A DNA stretch of 64,000 bases from a virus, in the IMG/VR virus record IMGVR_UViG_3300004463_000226, positions 1 to 64,000 of that record, one strand, 5' to 3'. Below, in pieces: positions 51,749 to 60,094 of this stretch. Made by a program: the position numbers and the translations under genes. Positions within the stretch are counted from its first letter, which is position 1; every line of letters begins with the position of its first letter. Under the pieces are notes generated by a model. That model had not been told where the DNA came from, made no database searches, and worked only from the letters and a program-made list of their open reading frames with translations.

Positions 51749-52057
51749 TTATTTTCGTCTAAATGGTAATTTAAACTTCGGTCGAGTAGTCTTTGTAATG
51801 TACGGAATTAGCACATATACGATAACAATTATGCAAGGTAATATGATAAACCCAGCATTTATAATTAACTGAGCCACACCATATCCAAACTGGACTATAC
51901 CAAGTTCAGGTTCAATGAACACAAATGCAATTCCAATAATAACATTAAATATACCTTGTACAACTGTAACTCCAGCATATAATATAGTGGCACAGAATAA
52001 TGCAATTGACACATAACAAAGTAACTTCATCAATAATTTATCTCTAAATTTCTCCAT
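51749..52057 (-). CDS. Small membrane protein, two to three segments
   Basis: 102 residues, AAGGAGTAG before the ATG. Hydrophobic segments at about 10-32, 38-55 and 60-88 (LIINAGFIILPCIIVIVYVLI), with a basic tail (KTTRPKFKLPFRRK). No family recognised. Six nt after the zinc-knuckle gene stop. Confidence 0.65.
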   Translation of the reverse strand: MEKFRDKLLMKLLCYVSIALFCATILYAGVTVVQGIFNVIIGIAFVFIEPELGIVQFGYGVAQLIINAGFIILPCIIVIVYVLIPYITKTTRPKFKLPFRRK

Positions 52058-52063
52058 AATACA

Positions 52064-52552
52064 CTACTCCTTACCTTTACTTGGGAATAAATCAGGTCTT
52101 GCTCTTCTAGCAACTCTAGCCATAAGCATTTTTTGAATATCGTTAATAGCATTTGTAAATTCTTGTTGATCTAGTGGATGGGTCGGGTTCAGAGACATAT
52201 ATAAGTTATACATGTCAGAACTTAATTTAACAAGCTCTCCTTCAACTTCACGGGCATATATATCCTCCAATAGATCACATTTAGCAGCTTCATAATAATA
52301 TCCGTCCCTAGCATGAGATCCACACTTATCACATATGAAGATAGGGTCTCTCATTGAAATATTTCTTTCTTTATATACATAATGCTGTACTTCACCTCTT
52401 TCTTCAGACAACGTCATTCTTCTTTTACCTAAACAATTCTCATTGGAGCAAAACATTAGATAGTTACCTTCACTATCAAAACGATCGCCTCTTCCAATAG
52501 AATCAAATAAGTGAAGACCAAACAAATGACTCATATTATCGTCTATATTCAT
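52064..52552 (-). CDS. Zinc-knuckle protein, unknown
   Basis: 162 residues, AAAGGAGTG before the ATG. Two Cys pairs, FCSNENCLGKRRM and FICDKCGSHARDG, would make one zinc ribbon (CxxxxC...CxxC); a further Cys lies nearby. C-terminal part helical (EFTNAINDIQKMLMARVARR). A nucleic-acid or protein-binding role is possible. Coupled to the 180-aa gene upstream. Confidence 0.65.
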   Translation of the reverse strand: MNIDDNMSHLFGLHLFDSIGRGDRFDSEGNYLMFCSNENCLGKRRMTLSEERGEVQHYVYKERNISMRDPIFICDKCGSHARDGYYYEAAKCDLLEDIYAREVEGELVKLSSDMYNLYMSLNPTHPLDQQEFTNAINDIQKMLMARVARRARPDLFPSKGKE

Positions 52553-52559
52553 AACAACA

Positions 52560-53102
52560 TCACTCCTTTAATAGTTTTATACATTGGTCTAACGATGCTC
52601 TTATTTCCTTCCTTATATTCTCTTGCTGTCTCGTACAAGCTCTTTTAATGGCTTTATAATCAATAACAGTTCTTTCATATAGACCAAAGAAATACTTGTA
52701 TTGTTTTATTACATCTTTTGATTGAAATCGTATTCTTATTATATTGGTTTTATCATTAGAGAAATCTATTATTTTGAAATCCACATAAAATATGTTCTCC
52801 CAGTCAGCATGAATACTGTCCCACTTAACTATACACGGATTTCTGTGTCTAATATTACCTGTAGCATAATTCTTATCTACCATTATAGCTAGTGAAGGTT
52901 CAAAATAATTTGTATCACCTTCAGTTATATCAACTGCTTGACTTGTATAAAATCTCCTGTTACTTTTTATTTCCAGAAATATCATTAGATTCACAAATGA
53001 AAATAAATCACTTACAATTGTATCCCTCATATTAAAACTATTGAATAGGTATCTTGTTTTTTCTATGTCCATAGGTTTTTTTAAAAAAGATGGTAGCTTC
53101 AC
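52560..53102 (-). CDS. Unknown 180-aa protein
   Basis: GTG start 6 nt after TTGGAGGG. Mixed alpha/beta (LVSFVNLMIFLE-type helix, KNYATGNIRHRNPCIVKWDS, NIIRIRFQSKDVIKQYK). No family recognised. First gene of a minus-strand run that begins at the large gene-free stretch 53103-53926. Confidence 0.6.
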   Translation of the reverse strand: MKLPSFLKKPMDIEKTRYLFNSFNMRDTIVSDLFSFVNLMIFLEIKSNRRFYTSQAVDITEGDTNYFEPSLAIMVDKNYATGNIRHRNPCIVKWDSIHADWENIFYVDFKIIDFSNDKTNIIRIRFQSKDVIKQYKYFFGLYERTVIDYKAIKRACTRQQENIRKEIRASLDQCIKLLKE

Positions 53103-53180
53103 TTATTTCCCTCCAATGCAATGTATTCTTATAATAAAGTTAAGAGGATTATAAATACTTACTAAAAGACTTTAAATATA

Positions 53181-53204
53181 GACATAGGATTATTTTCCTA
53201 TGTC
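53181..53204. terminator. Hairpin, possible terminator
   Basis: GACATAGGA/TCCTATGTC, 9-bp stem, 6-nt loop, in the gene-free stretch; a T-rich tail lies on the plus side after a second small palindrome. Confidence 0.45.
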
Positions 53205-53571
53205 CGCCAGATAATATTATCTATTTTTCATTAAATAAATATATAATAACATTAATAAGTAAATAATACTATTAAATGTTATTATATATACTAATATTAT
53301 CTATTTATATAATCTCTATATATCTCATAAAAAATCTCCAACATATATCTTTATATCCTTGCCCCCCCTATCCCCCCCATAACACCGTAAAAGGGTGCTA
53401 TGAGGAGAACAAGGTGTGTGTCTGGGATAAATAAAGATACGACGAATGAAAGTCCATCTTTTCATCAATGCGATATTTTTGTTGGGAGACAAATATATCT
53501 AAGTTTGACTAGATTACTTTAATGTTCCCCATTAGTAAAAAATAATTGAACATTTTTTTGCTTACAAAAAC

Positions 53572-53601
53572 CCCTAATAGATCCAGCGAGGTCTATTAGG
53601 G
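53572..53601. terminator. Strong hairpin, terminator-like both ways
   Basis: CCCTAATAGATC/GGTCTATTAGGG, 12-bp stem with one G-T pair, AATTTTTG on one side and GGTTTTTG on the other. It implies a transcript across the gene-free region. Confidence 0.7.
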
Positions 53602-53809
53602 AATTTTTGCATATGGGAAATGTGATAGAGCATGAGTACCAGTTTTTTATCTCCCAAGCAGTTAGATAAGAATTTGGTTCATGGTCATGGTTCTGAAACG
53701 TCCGCGTTTCAACAGTCTGTTTGATTTTAATATATGCCTTCTATACAGGGGCCTGGTAATACTTGGAAATATATCCAATTACTATTATGTTACTATAGTA
53801 ATTAAATAA

Positions 53810-53844
53810 AATTAAAAAAATAGACCTTGCCAATAAGCAAGGTC
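53810..53844 (-). terminator. Intrinsic terminator
   Basis: GACCTTGC/GCAAGGTC, 8-bp stem, 6-nt loop, then TATTTTTTTAATTTT on the minus strand; about 80 nt after the 94-aa gene. Confidence 0.85.
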
Positions 53845-53926
53845 GAAATAATATAAAACATAGGAAGAAATAAATTTAAAATGGAGTTAAATCTATTACT
53901 TATCTTGTTTAATAATTAGTAACTTA

Positions 53927-54211
53927 TTATTTAGATTTCTTTATACAACCGTAATTATTACTAAACCCATTACCGTGCCAAGTTTCACTTACAACTCCCC
54001 ATTTACCACCCATTAATTTACACTTCTCTTTCTTTAATTCAATAATTTTGTTTTCATGTATAGCTAAAGGAATAAATGGTGCAAAGAAAGTAAATATTAA
54101 TACAATCATACCTATTGCACGAATATGTATATTTCTACCCATTAGAGCAATATACACTCCAATACCTGCGCTAATAAGTCCAAATATAAACCAAATTAAA
54201 AATGTTTTCAT
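53927..54211 (-). CDS. Small membrane protein, two segments
   Basis: 94 residues, GAAAGGATATG before the ATG. Two hydrophobic segments (FLIWFIFGLISAGIGVYIALMG and MIVLIFTFFAPFIPLAI), then a Cys-containing loop (KCKLMGGKWG... GNGFSNNYGCIKKS) that may be extracytoplasmic. It resembles small superinfection-exclusion-type or host-derived membrane proteins in shape only. Confidence 0.6.
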   Translation of the reverse strand: MKTFLIWFIFGLISAGIGVYIALMGRNIHIRAIGMIVLIFTFFAPFIPLAIHENKIIELKKEKCKLMGGKWGVVSETWHGNGFSNNYGCIKKSK

Positions 54212-54246
54212 ATTATCATATCCTTTCTTAATACAAAAAATAAAAA

Positions 54247-54268
54247 CCTTGTCGAATTAACGACAAGG
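54247..54268 (-). terminator. Intrinsic terminator
   Basis: CCTTGTCG/CGACAAGG, 8-bp stem, 6-nt loop, then TTTTTATTTTTTG on the minus strand, overlapping the end of the 148-aa gene. Confidence 0.85.
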
Positions 54269-54703
54269 CGAAAAGATTTTGCGCTGAATCATTTTCATGA
54301 ATGCCAATATATCATCTTCTTTTACTTCAGTTTTAACTGTAATTTGTTTTCTGCTATTCATGAACTCTTCTCTACGTTTCATACGATCATTATGGCGTTT
54401 CTTGATGAAGTCAGGTGCATGTCTTTCCACCTTGGGATCTGTTATCGTTTGAATATTTAATACTCTTGGTTTTCTTCTAGTAAAAGCAGGCATTGTGTCT
54501 ATTTCTTTCATATTATATATCGGCTCTTCAATAACCTTTGTGATCACAATAGGTTCTTCAACTACTTCTACAGTTGTTACACCCATTACAAAATCAGCTT
54601 CAGCTTTAAGAGCCTCAGATTCACCTTGGAAGAATTTCTTTATGCTATCAGTATCAATCTTTGTTGTTGAAACTACTACATTTTTATTTTCGATAATTTT
54701 CAT
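54257..54703 (-). CDS. Basic protein, unknown
   Basis: 148 residues, TTGGGAGTG before the ATG. Unstructured-looking first half, Arg/Lys-rich second half (APDFIKKRHNDRMKRREEFM). No family recognised. The conserved leader element lies about 23 nt upstream. Confidence 0.55.
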   Translation of the reverse strand: MKIIENKNVVVSTTKIDTDSIKKFFQGESEALKAEADFVMGVTTVEVVEEPIVITKVIEEPIYNMKEIDTMPAFTRRKPRVLNIQTITDPKVERHAPDFIKKRHNDRMKRREEFMNSRKQITVKTEVKEDDILAFMKMIQRKIFSPCR

Positions 54704-54725
54704 TATCTATCACTCCCAATTTTTA

Positions 54726-54737
54726 TTATTATTGATT
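54726..54737 (-). promoter_or_regulatory. Conserved leader element without a class I motif
   Basis: AATCAATAATAA on the minus strand, 23 nt before the ATG at 54703, 9 nt after the HExxH gene stop. The same 23-nt spacing is seen before the SAP-like gene. Confidence 0.5.
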
Positions 54738-54745
54738 AGTTGAAT

Positions 54746-55255
54746 CTATTTTATTTTCTTAGAGATTCTTGTCTTTTCCTTAGACACTGCCTCATTGAAA
54801 ATATTTACTAATTCTGGGAAGGATTGAAATGCAGCAACTATTGCTTGACCGTAAAGGAAATAGCAAAAGAAAGATATAGTCTCTCTACATAATTTATTAA
54901 AGAAGTCTTTAAATTCTCCTGTAAGTAAAGAATATGCCAATGCAAATATATTAGCCTCAACTTCAACACGTTGATATCTATACTTACGCATACCCCAATA
55001 ACTATCTTCATGATTGACATACTTGACATTTTTATATAGCCACATATTGCTTCTTTTATTTTGCCAAGCATGAAACATTTCATGAGAAAGTGTAGTTGAT
55101 CTACTATCCTTATAAACAAGAACCTGATCTATCATAGGAACATAGTAACCATTAGAAGATTCAGGTTTTCTAGTCTCAGGATCAAGGTACATGACACTCG
55201 TCTTAGACAATCTTAAAATCCTTCTTAAAATCTTTTCATGTGTTGTTAATTTCAT
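54746..55255 (-). CDS. HExxH zinc metallopeptidase-like protein
   Basis: 169 residues. STTLSHEMFHAWQNKR has the HExxH zinc motif (His58, Glu59, His62); YQRVEVEANIFALAY (Glu98 or Glu100) about 40 residues later supplies the third ligand, the gluzincin pattern also seen in small phage proteases such as ImmA-like proteins. A hydrophobic helix (ISFFCYFLYGQAIVAAF) lies near the C-terminus and may touch the membrane. Likely a narrow-specificity protease acting on host or phage proteins. TTGGGGGTAAAG precedes the ATG; class I promoter and leader element upstream. Confidence 0.7.
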   Translation of the reverse strand: MKLTTHEKILRRILRLSKTSVMYLDPETRKPESSNGYYVPMIDQVLVYKDSRSTTLSHEMFHAWQNKRSNMWLYKNVKYVNHEDSYWGMRKYRYQRVEVEANIFALAYSLLTGEFKDFFNKLCRETISFFCYFLYGQAIVAAFQSFPELVNIFNEAVSKEKTRISKKIK

Positions 55256-55272
55256 AATGCTTTACCCCCAAA

Positions 55273-55312
55273 TTATTATTGATTATTATATTACTTACAA
55301 ATATAATATATA
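55273..55312 (-). promoter_or_regulatory. Class I promoter motif plus conserved leader element
   Basis: TATATATTATAT at 55301-55312 and AATCAATAATAA at 55273-55284, minus strand, before the HExxH gene. Confidence 0.7.
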
Positions 55313-55354
55313 CTTGACATTTTTCAAAAAACTAATTTTTTAAAATTTATCTTA

Positions 55355-55367
55355 AACATAAAATTAA
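55355..55367 (+). promoter_or_regulatory. Class II-like motif before candidate small RNA
   Basis: AACATAAAATTAA, two mismatches from AACATTATATTAA, followed at once by a G-rich start (TGGGG) of the structured stretch. Confidence 0.35.
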
Positions 55368-55550
55368 TGGGGTTATCCCCCAGGAGGCTTTAGATGACGT
55401 TCGGCAAAGACCACGCTCTACTGTATCAAAACCTTATTTTTACCCAATAGATTTAGTGGTACGGCTTCTAGATTGAGGGACCTTTTATATAAATGATTCT
55501 ATTCATCAGTATTCTTTATTCAGAAGAATGTTGATGAATAGAATTGTTTT
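55368..55550 (+). ncRNA. Candidate phage noncoding RNA upstream of RNAP beta
   Basis: A reading-frame-free, GC-richer stretch (55368-55490) in the 369-nt gap before the beta gene, ending in a very long terminator hairpin. Pairings visible by eye include GGGG/CCCC at the 5' end, GGCTTT with AAAGACC, and ACCAC with GTGGT. It has a class II-like motif in front and the beta gene's own class II motif follows, so it looks like a separate gene of about 180 nt, not just an mRNA leader. No RNA family recognised. Confidence 0.5.
55496..55550 (+). terminator. Long intrinsic terminator of candidate RNA
   Basis: A stem of about 21 bp (ATTCTATTCATCA plus an extension) with a 7-nt loop, then GTTTTTAATG. 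Confidence 0.85.
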
Positions 55551-55583
55551 TAATGTTCATAGATTATAACATTTTCGTTCACC

Positions 55584-55596
55584 AACATTCTATTAA
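55584..55596 (+). promoter_or_regulatory. Class II promoter motif for RNAP beta
   Basis: AACATTCTATTAA, identical to the copy before the 286-aa gene, 28 nt before the beta start codon. Confidence 0.6.
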
Positions 55597-55624
55597 ATCA
55601 TATTAGAATAAGAGGTGAACGAAA

Positions 55625-58600
55625 TTGCTATCTGTTTCGGAGATACCACACTTAAGGGTATATAAGCAAAGAACTATACTTCCTTTTGATAAAAAGGTTC
55701 AAAGTATGTATGGAATGGTATTTATCAATAACAATTCAATTGAGTCTGCTATTGAGTTAATGAATAGTCAGGCTATTTCTTCAGCTGGTAAATATCATAT
55801 CTATTATCTAGATAACCTTTATTCAGGAAGATTATTCGGTAAATCATACCGAGAAGTATTAAATAAAGAACGTGAAGAAATTTACGCTGAAGTTGAATCA
55901 AAGGCAAAGTTTATTAAGACAGAGAAATCTCTTATCTCAGTTAATAGCCGTAACATGTATTTTGATCTTCAGCACCACAATGATATTTTCTTTAGATTAG
56001 GAAATAGAACGTCTTCCTATATTAAGAAAGTGAATGATTATGCTTCTTTCCTTAAAGATATTATTAATGACGAAAGATTCTCTAAGTATAAAGAGAAGAT
56101 TGTCGCCATTAATGTCGATACATGGGTATCACAAGTTAGGAAGGAAATGACTAAAGGTTCTAAATTAGATAATCCTATTATGATTATCTATTATGCTCTT
56201 ATCAAATCTCTAGAGGAGTTTAAATCAATTGGTAATATTGATATTATTCTATACTCTGGAAGTTCAATGGTAAGAGTGAATCCTTCATTATGTGACAAGA
56301 AGTCGTACTATTTATATCGCCAAGAGGTTTCTAAACTTCATACTTCTATTACATTAGAAGATGAAGCCACCATTGAAAAGCAAGTTGAGCTCGATGCTGT
56401 TTATCAAAAAGTAGCCAAGAATTTCTCAGAGCACTTTAACTTCACTGGCGATGATGAAGAAGAAGGAGATGAGGAAATTGAGGAGAAAGCTAAAGAACGT
56501 CTTGAAGAGATTGTTGAAGAGGAGCCTGAAGAAGGTGTTACTGGTAGGGAACTAGAGAAGGAACTTACAAACAAGCTAATCAATGACGAGAAACTTCTCA
56601 AAGATGTTTACTCATATACTCAAGAGAAAAAGACTGGAAATTCAGCTGTTTCTTCAAAGCGCGACCAGGAACTAAGAGATAAACAAAAACAAATTAAAAT
56701 TGAAAATATGACTATTGAGGATATTAGAAATATTAACTCTAAGACAGTTAAACTGGACAAAGTTGATGTTTCTACTAAGGTTAAAACGACTAATAAGAAT
56801 GTTACGACAATTCATTATCCTCATTTTGAAAAGTCATATAATGAGCATTTATTGAAGAAGGATATGATTGATGTATTAATGCATCTTAATGACAGTTCAA
56901 TTCCTGTATTTGTCCGCAATATTGATGTTGTTGATAGTTCAGACGAATTGAACCATAAGGAAACTTATACTGTCGACTTAGAAGATGCTAATCGTGTTCG
57001 CCACCGTTTAAAATTCGATATGCCTAAATTTACTGACGATAAGTTCATGTACCTAAATGGTAATAAGAAACTCATTGTCAAGCAGCTTTATATGAAACCT
57101 ATTGTCAAAAATGGTCCAGATGAAGTTCAGGTTGTAGGTAGCTACAATAAGATCTTTATTCGCCGTCATGGAGGAAAGGTTTCTGCTAAAATAGAAAGAT
57201 TTAAAAAGGCTGTCTTAAAAGAAATAAAAGGTGTTGTTGTTAAATATGGCAATAATATTTCTACAAATAATGATTTTAAGACTACTATTGAGTACGATGA
57301 AATTTCTAAAGACATTACTTATATTCGTATAGGAGTTACGGAGTTTTACTTTAACCAAGAAGAAGTTCAGAAGTTGGTCAAAGACCGTAAGATAAAAATA
57401 AGTGATGATGAAATGTGTATTGGATTTATTAATAAAAAAGATCCAATCACTGTTAAATACGATACTCAACGCGTTGGTCCAGATATGGATATTGTTGACT
57501 TCATATTGTCAGTCGGTAAAGGTGAACTAGTTACTAGTTTCGATGCTGCAACAACAGGTAAGAAGTTTATCTATAGCCGCGCAACGGTTATGTCTAAACA
57601 AATCCCATTAGTTTTACTATTAGGGTACTTTGAAGGATTGAGTTCTGTTTTACGTAAAGCAGGCATTAAACATTACTTCACAGATACACGTCCTAAATTA
57701 GATGTTAATCAAGGTTCTATACAATTTGCAAATGGACATCTAGTATTTGATAGATATCCTTTTGAAAACTCATTACTAATGAATGCTTTTGCTGATATTC
57801 CAACCAGAGCATTCAACTATGAGGATTTTGATGAAAGAGAAGTTTACCTATCTATTTTTGACGTTATGTTTAAACAACGTAACTTAGGTAACGCTCTCTT
57901 GAACTACTATGAATTTATGATTGATCCTATTATGAAAGAAGTATTAGAGGATCTGAACTATCCAACAGGATTCGTAGAAGTTATGTTATATGCAAACGCA
58001 TTATTAACAGATAACTCATTTATTCGTGAGACTGATATGAGTAACTATCGTGTTCGTTCTAATGAGTTAATTAATGCATATCTATATAAAGCAATTGCTG
58101 ATGCTTATGGTTCTTATCGTGCAACAGCTAATAACAATAACCCAGTTAAAATCTCTATTCCACAAGATGCGATTACTAAGAAACTATTAATGTCTCAAAC
58201 TGTTGAAGACTATAGTATTCTTAACCCTATTGTTGAATTGGAGAAATCTCGGGCTATTACTCCTAAAGGACATTCTGGTATGAACTTGGATGATGCCTAT
58301 ACACAGGATAAACGTGCATTCGATCCATCTATGATGGGTATTATGGCAATGTCAACATCTCCTGATGCTAACTGTGGTATCGTTCGTGAGTTAACTCTAG
58401 AACCTAATATATTAAGTCCACGGGGTTATATTGACATCAAGAATGACAAACTTAAAGAATTAACTGATGCTAACTTGTTCTCTGCGGCAGAATTATTATC
58501 TCCTCTCGGAGTTTCAAGGGACGATAGTATCCGTACAGCAATGGCAACTAAACAATCAAAACACATTATCCCTATCGAGAAATCTTCTCCAGTTCTAATC

Positions 58601-59773
58601 TCAAATGGAGCTGAACAGATTATACATTATCATTTATCTAATGACTTTACAGTTGTTGCAAAGTATGATGGTAAAGTAGTGGAAGTCAATGAAGATGCAG
58701 GGGTAATGATTGTAGAATACAGCGATCCTAAAGGTATCCCACAGCCAGGTGGTGGAAAGAAAACAATACTCCATCAAGCTGTCGATATTAGTCCTAGAGT
58801 AGTGAAAAACGGTGCGGGTGGATTCTTCTTAACAAACCAACTTACAAGTAACTATAAAGTTGGTCAGAAGTTTAAGAAGAGTGATATTATTGCATCTGAT
58901 AAGAAATTCTTCACTAACTCAGATATTCATGGAAACCGATTCAATATCGGATCATTGCAGAAAGTAGCATGTATGAGTACGTTTGCAACTTATGAGGATT
59001 CTACATTTATTACTAAGAAACTGAGTGAAGAGATGGCTTCAGACATCGTAATGCAGAAAGCAATTACATTAGGTAAGAATGCCAATGTTGACTTTATTGT
59101 CAAAGTAGGTGACCATATTTCTGTAGGTGATGAATTAATCCGTTTCGAGTCTTCATTCGAAGACGATTCACTTAATAAGTTCTTAACACATATTGGAGAT
59201 GAGTTAAAAGAGGATATCAAGTCTCTAGGTAAAACTCCGATTAAATCAAAGTATACTGGAGAAGTTGTTGATATCAAAATATACTCTACAGTAGATCTAG
59301 ATGAGCTATCTCCAACATTGAGAAAGCTTGTTAGTGCATATTATGCTCAAATTAATAAAAAGAAAAAGACTATCGAGAAATACGATAAGTCTAATGAAGT
59401 TCATAAACTAGGAGTTCTATTAAATGAGCCTACTAGTAAGATTGAAACTAAAGATGGTAAGGTTAAAGGTATGGAAGTTGGGGAAGGTGTATTAATTGAG
59501 TTCTATATCAGCCATAAAGACATTATGGGTGTTGGTGATAAATTAACATTCTTCACAGCCTTAAAATCTATCATCGGGGATGTTATCCCAGAAGGTTACG
59601 AACCATATTCTCAATTCCGTCCTGAAGAAGAGATATCTTCATTCATAGCACCTGGAGCTGTATTAGCACGTATGACACCATCTATCTTGTTAACAATGTT
59701 TGGTAATAAGGTATTGGTTGAGCTTAAACGCCAATTACAGGAAATATATACAGGTAAACCATGGAAACCGTAA
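55625..59773 (+). CDS. RNA polymerase beta subunit, single chain
   Basis: 1382 residues from a TTG start after AAGAGGTGAACGAAA. Bacterial-type beta in one piece. Seen: an N-terminal region with an acidic coiled insert (about residues 270-340), then NPIVELEKSRAITPKG (867-882), which aligns with the rifampicin-pocket region; MSTSPDANCGIVRELTLE, the equivalent of ETPEGxNxGL; KYDGKVVEVNEDAG; and MGVGDKLTFFTALKSIIGD (Lys1306, Lys1314), the catalytic lysines of GDK...xxxK. The C-terminal clamp is short, as in phage enzymes. It pairs with the beta-prime parts at 19.1 and 24.8 kb. Own unit: class II promoter and bidirectional terminator. Confidence 0.93.
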   Translation: MLSVSEIPHLRVYKQRTILPFDKKVQSMYGMVFINNNSIESAIELMNSQAISSAGKYHIYYLDNLYSGRLFGKSYREVLNKEREEIYAEVESKAKFIKTEKSLISVNSRNMYFDLQHHNDIFFRLGNRTSSYIKKVNDYASFLKDIINDERFSKYKEKIVAINVDTWVSQVRKEMTKGSKLDNPIMIIYYALIKSLEEFKSIGNIDIILYSGSSMVRVNPSLCDKKSYYLYRQEVSKLHTSITLEDEATIEKQVELDAVYQKVAKNFSEHFNFTGDDEEEGDEEIEEKAKERLEEIVEEEPEEGVTGRELEKELTNKLINDEKLLKDVYSYTQEKKTGNSAVSSKRDQELRDKQKQIKIENMTIEDIRNINSKTVKLDKVDVSTKVKTTNKNVTTIHYPHFEKSYNEHLLKKDMIDVLMHLNDSSIPVFVRNIDVVDSSDELNHKETYTVDLEDANRVRHRLKFDMPKFTDDKFMYLNGNKKLIVKQLYMKPIVKNGPDEVQVVGSYNKIFIRRHGGKVSAKIERFKKAVLKEIKGVVVKYGNNISTNNDFKTTIEYDEISKDITYIRIGVTEFYFNQEEVQKLVKDRKIKISDDEMCIGFINKKDPITVKYDTQRVGPDMDIVDFILSVGKGELVTSFDAATTGKKFIYSRATVMSKQIPLVLLLGYFEGLSSVLRKAGIKHYFTDTRPKLDVNQGSIQFANGHLVFDRYPFENSLLMNAFADIPTRAFNYEDFDEREVYLSIFDVMFKQRNLGNALLNYYEFMIDPIMKEVLEDLNYPTGFVEVMLYANALLTDNSFIRETDMSNYRVRSNELINAYLYKAIADAYGSYRATANNNNPVKISIPQDAITKKLLMSQTVEDYSILNPIVELEKSRAITPKGHSGMNLDDAYTQDKRAFDPSMMGIMAMSTSPDANCGIVRELTLEPNILSPRGYIDIKNDKLKELTDANLFSAAELLSPLGVSRDDSIRTAMATKQSKHIIPIEKSSPVLISNGAEQIIHYHLSNDFTVVAKYDGKVVEVNEDAGVMIVEYSDPKGIPQPGGGKKTILHQAVDISPRVVKNGAGGFFLTNQLTSNYKVGQKFKKSDIIASDKKFFTNSDIHGNRFNIGSLQKVACMSTFATYEDSTFITKKLSEEMASDIVMQKAITLGKNANVDFIVKVGDHISVGDELIRFESSFEDDSLNKFLTHIGDELKEDIKSLGKTPIKSKYTGEVVDIKIYSTVDLDELSPTLRKLVSAYYAQINKKKKTIEKYDKSNEVHKLGVLLNEPTSKIETKDGKVKGMEVGEGVLIEFYISHKDIMGVGDKLTFFTALKSIIGDVIPEGYEPYSQFRPEEEISSFIAPGAVLARMTPSILLTMFGNKVLVELKRQLQEIYTGKPWKP

Positions 59774-59781
59774 AAATATAA

Positions 59782-59814
59782 AAAAATAAGAGGATATAGT
59801 GTCCTCTTATTTTT
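59782..59814. terminator. Bidirectional terminator
   Basis: AAAAATAAGAGGA and its complement, 13-bp stem, 7-nt loop, between convergent RNAP beta and the 82-aa gene. Confidence 0.9.
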
Positions 59815-59823
59815 CTTTTTCTC

Positions 59824-60072
59824 TTAAAGGTGTTTAAACTCAATAGCAATAAGTTTATCTGGTTTAAAACATATTGTATTGAAATCCGTAATTGGTAAGT
59901 CAATAAATCCATATTTGTTTGGCTGAGTCATCGTTGTCTGTATAGTATTTTTTCTCTTTAAAGCTTCTGCTTCTTTAGTAGACCCTGCTGGTACAATGAT
60001 ATTATACTGTTTAATAATAGAATAGTCACCTTCAAAAACAAATTTAACTGTTAATACAAAACTTTCTGACAT
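59824..60072 (-). CDS. Small protein, unknown
   Basis: 82 residues, GGGAGGTAATT before the ATG. Beta-rich (SFVLTVKFVFEGDYSIIKQYN), single domain, ends IAIEFKHL. No family recognised. Last of a minus-strand run with a zinc-ribbon protein and a Nudix protein. Confidence 0.6.
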   Translation of the reverse strand: MSESFVLTVKFVFEGDYSIIKQYNIIVPAGSTKEAEALKRKNTIQTTMTQPNKYGFIDLPITDFNTICFKPDKLIAIEFKHL

Positions 60073-60094
60073 ATTAATTACCTCCCGTTTCTAA

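Larger units (their letters stand above)
53103..53926. other. Largest gene-free stretch; structured, possible origin or RNA locus
   Basis: 824 nt with no convincing reading frame on either strand. It holds several inverted repeats (53181-53204, 53572-53601, a TGAAACG/CGTTTCA hairpin near 53692-53709, 53823-53844), AT-rich palindromic sequence around 53240-53290, and two runs of seven C (53362-53368 and 53372-53378) separated by TAT. Around 53600-53780 paired segments (GAGTACCAG with CTGGTAATACTT) suggest a folded RNA. An origin, packaging site or noncoding RNA would all fit. Confidence 0.5.

Noticed and set aside
53362-53378. Poly-C runs as a sequencing error
   Set aside because: Two separate runs in a structured region are better treated as real until checked against reads; kept as part of the gene-free finding.
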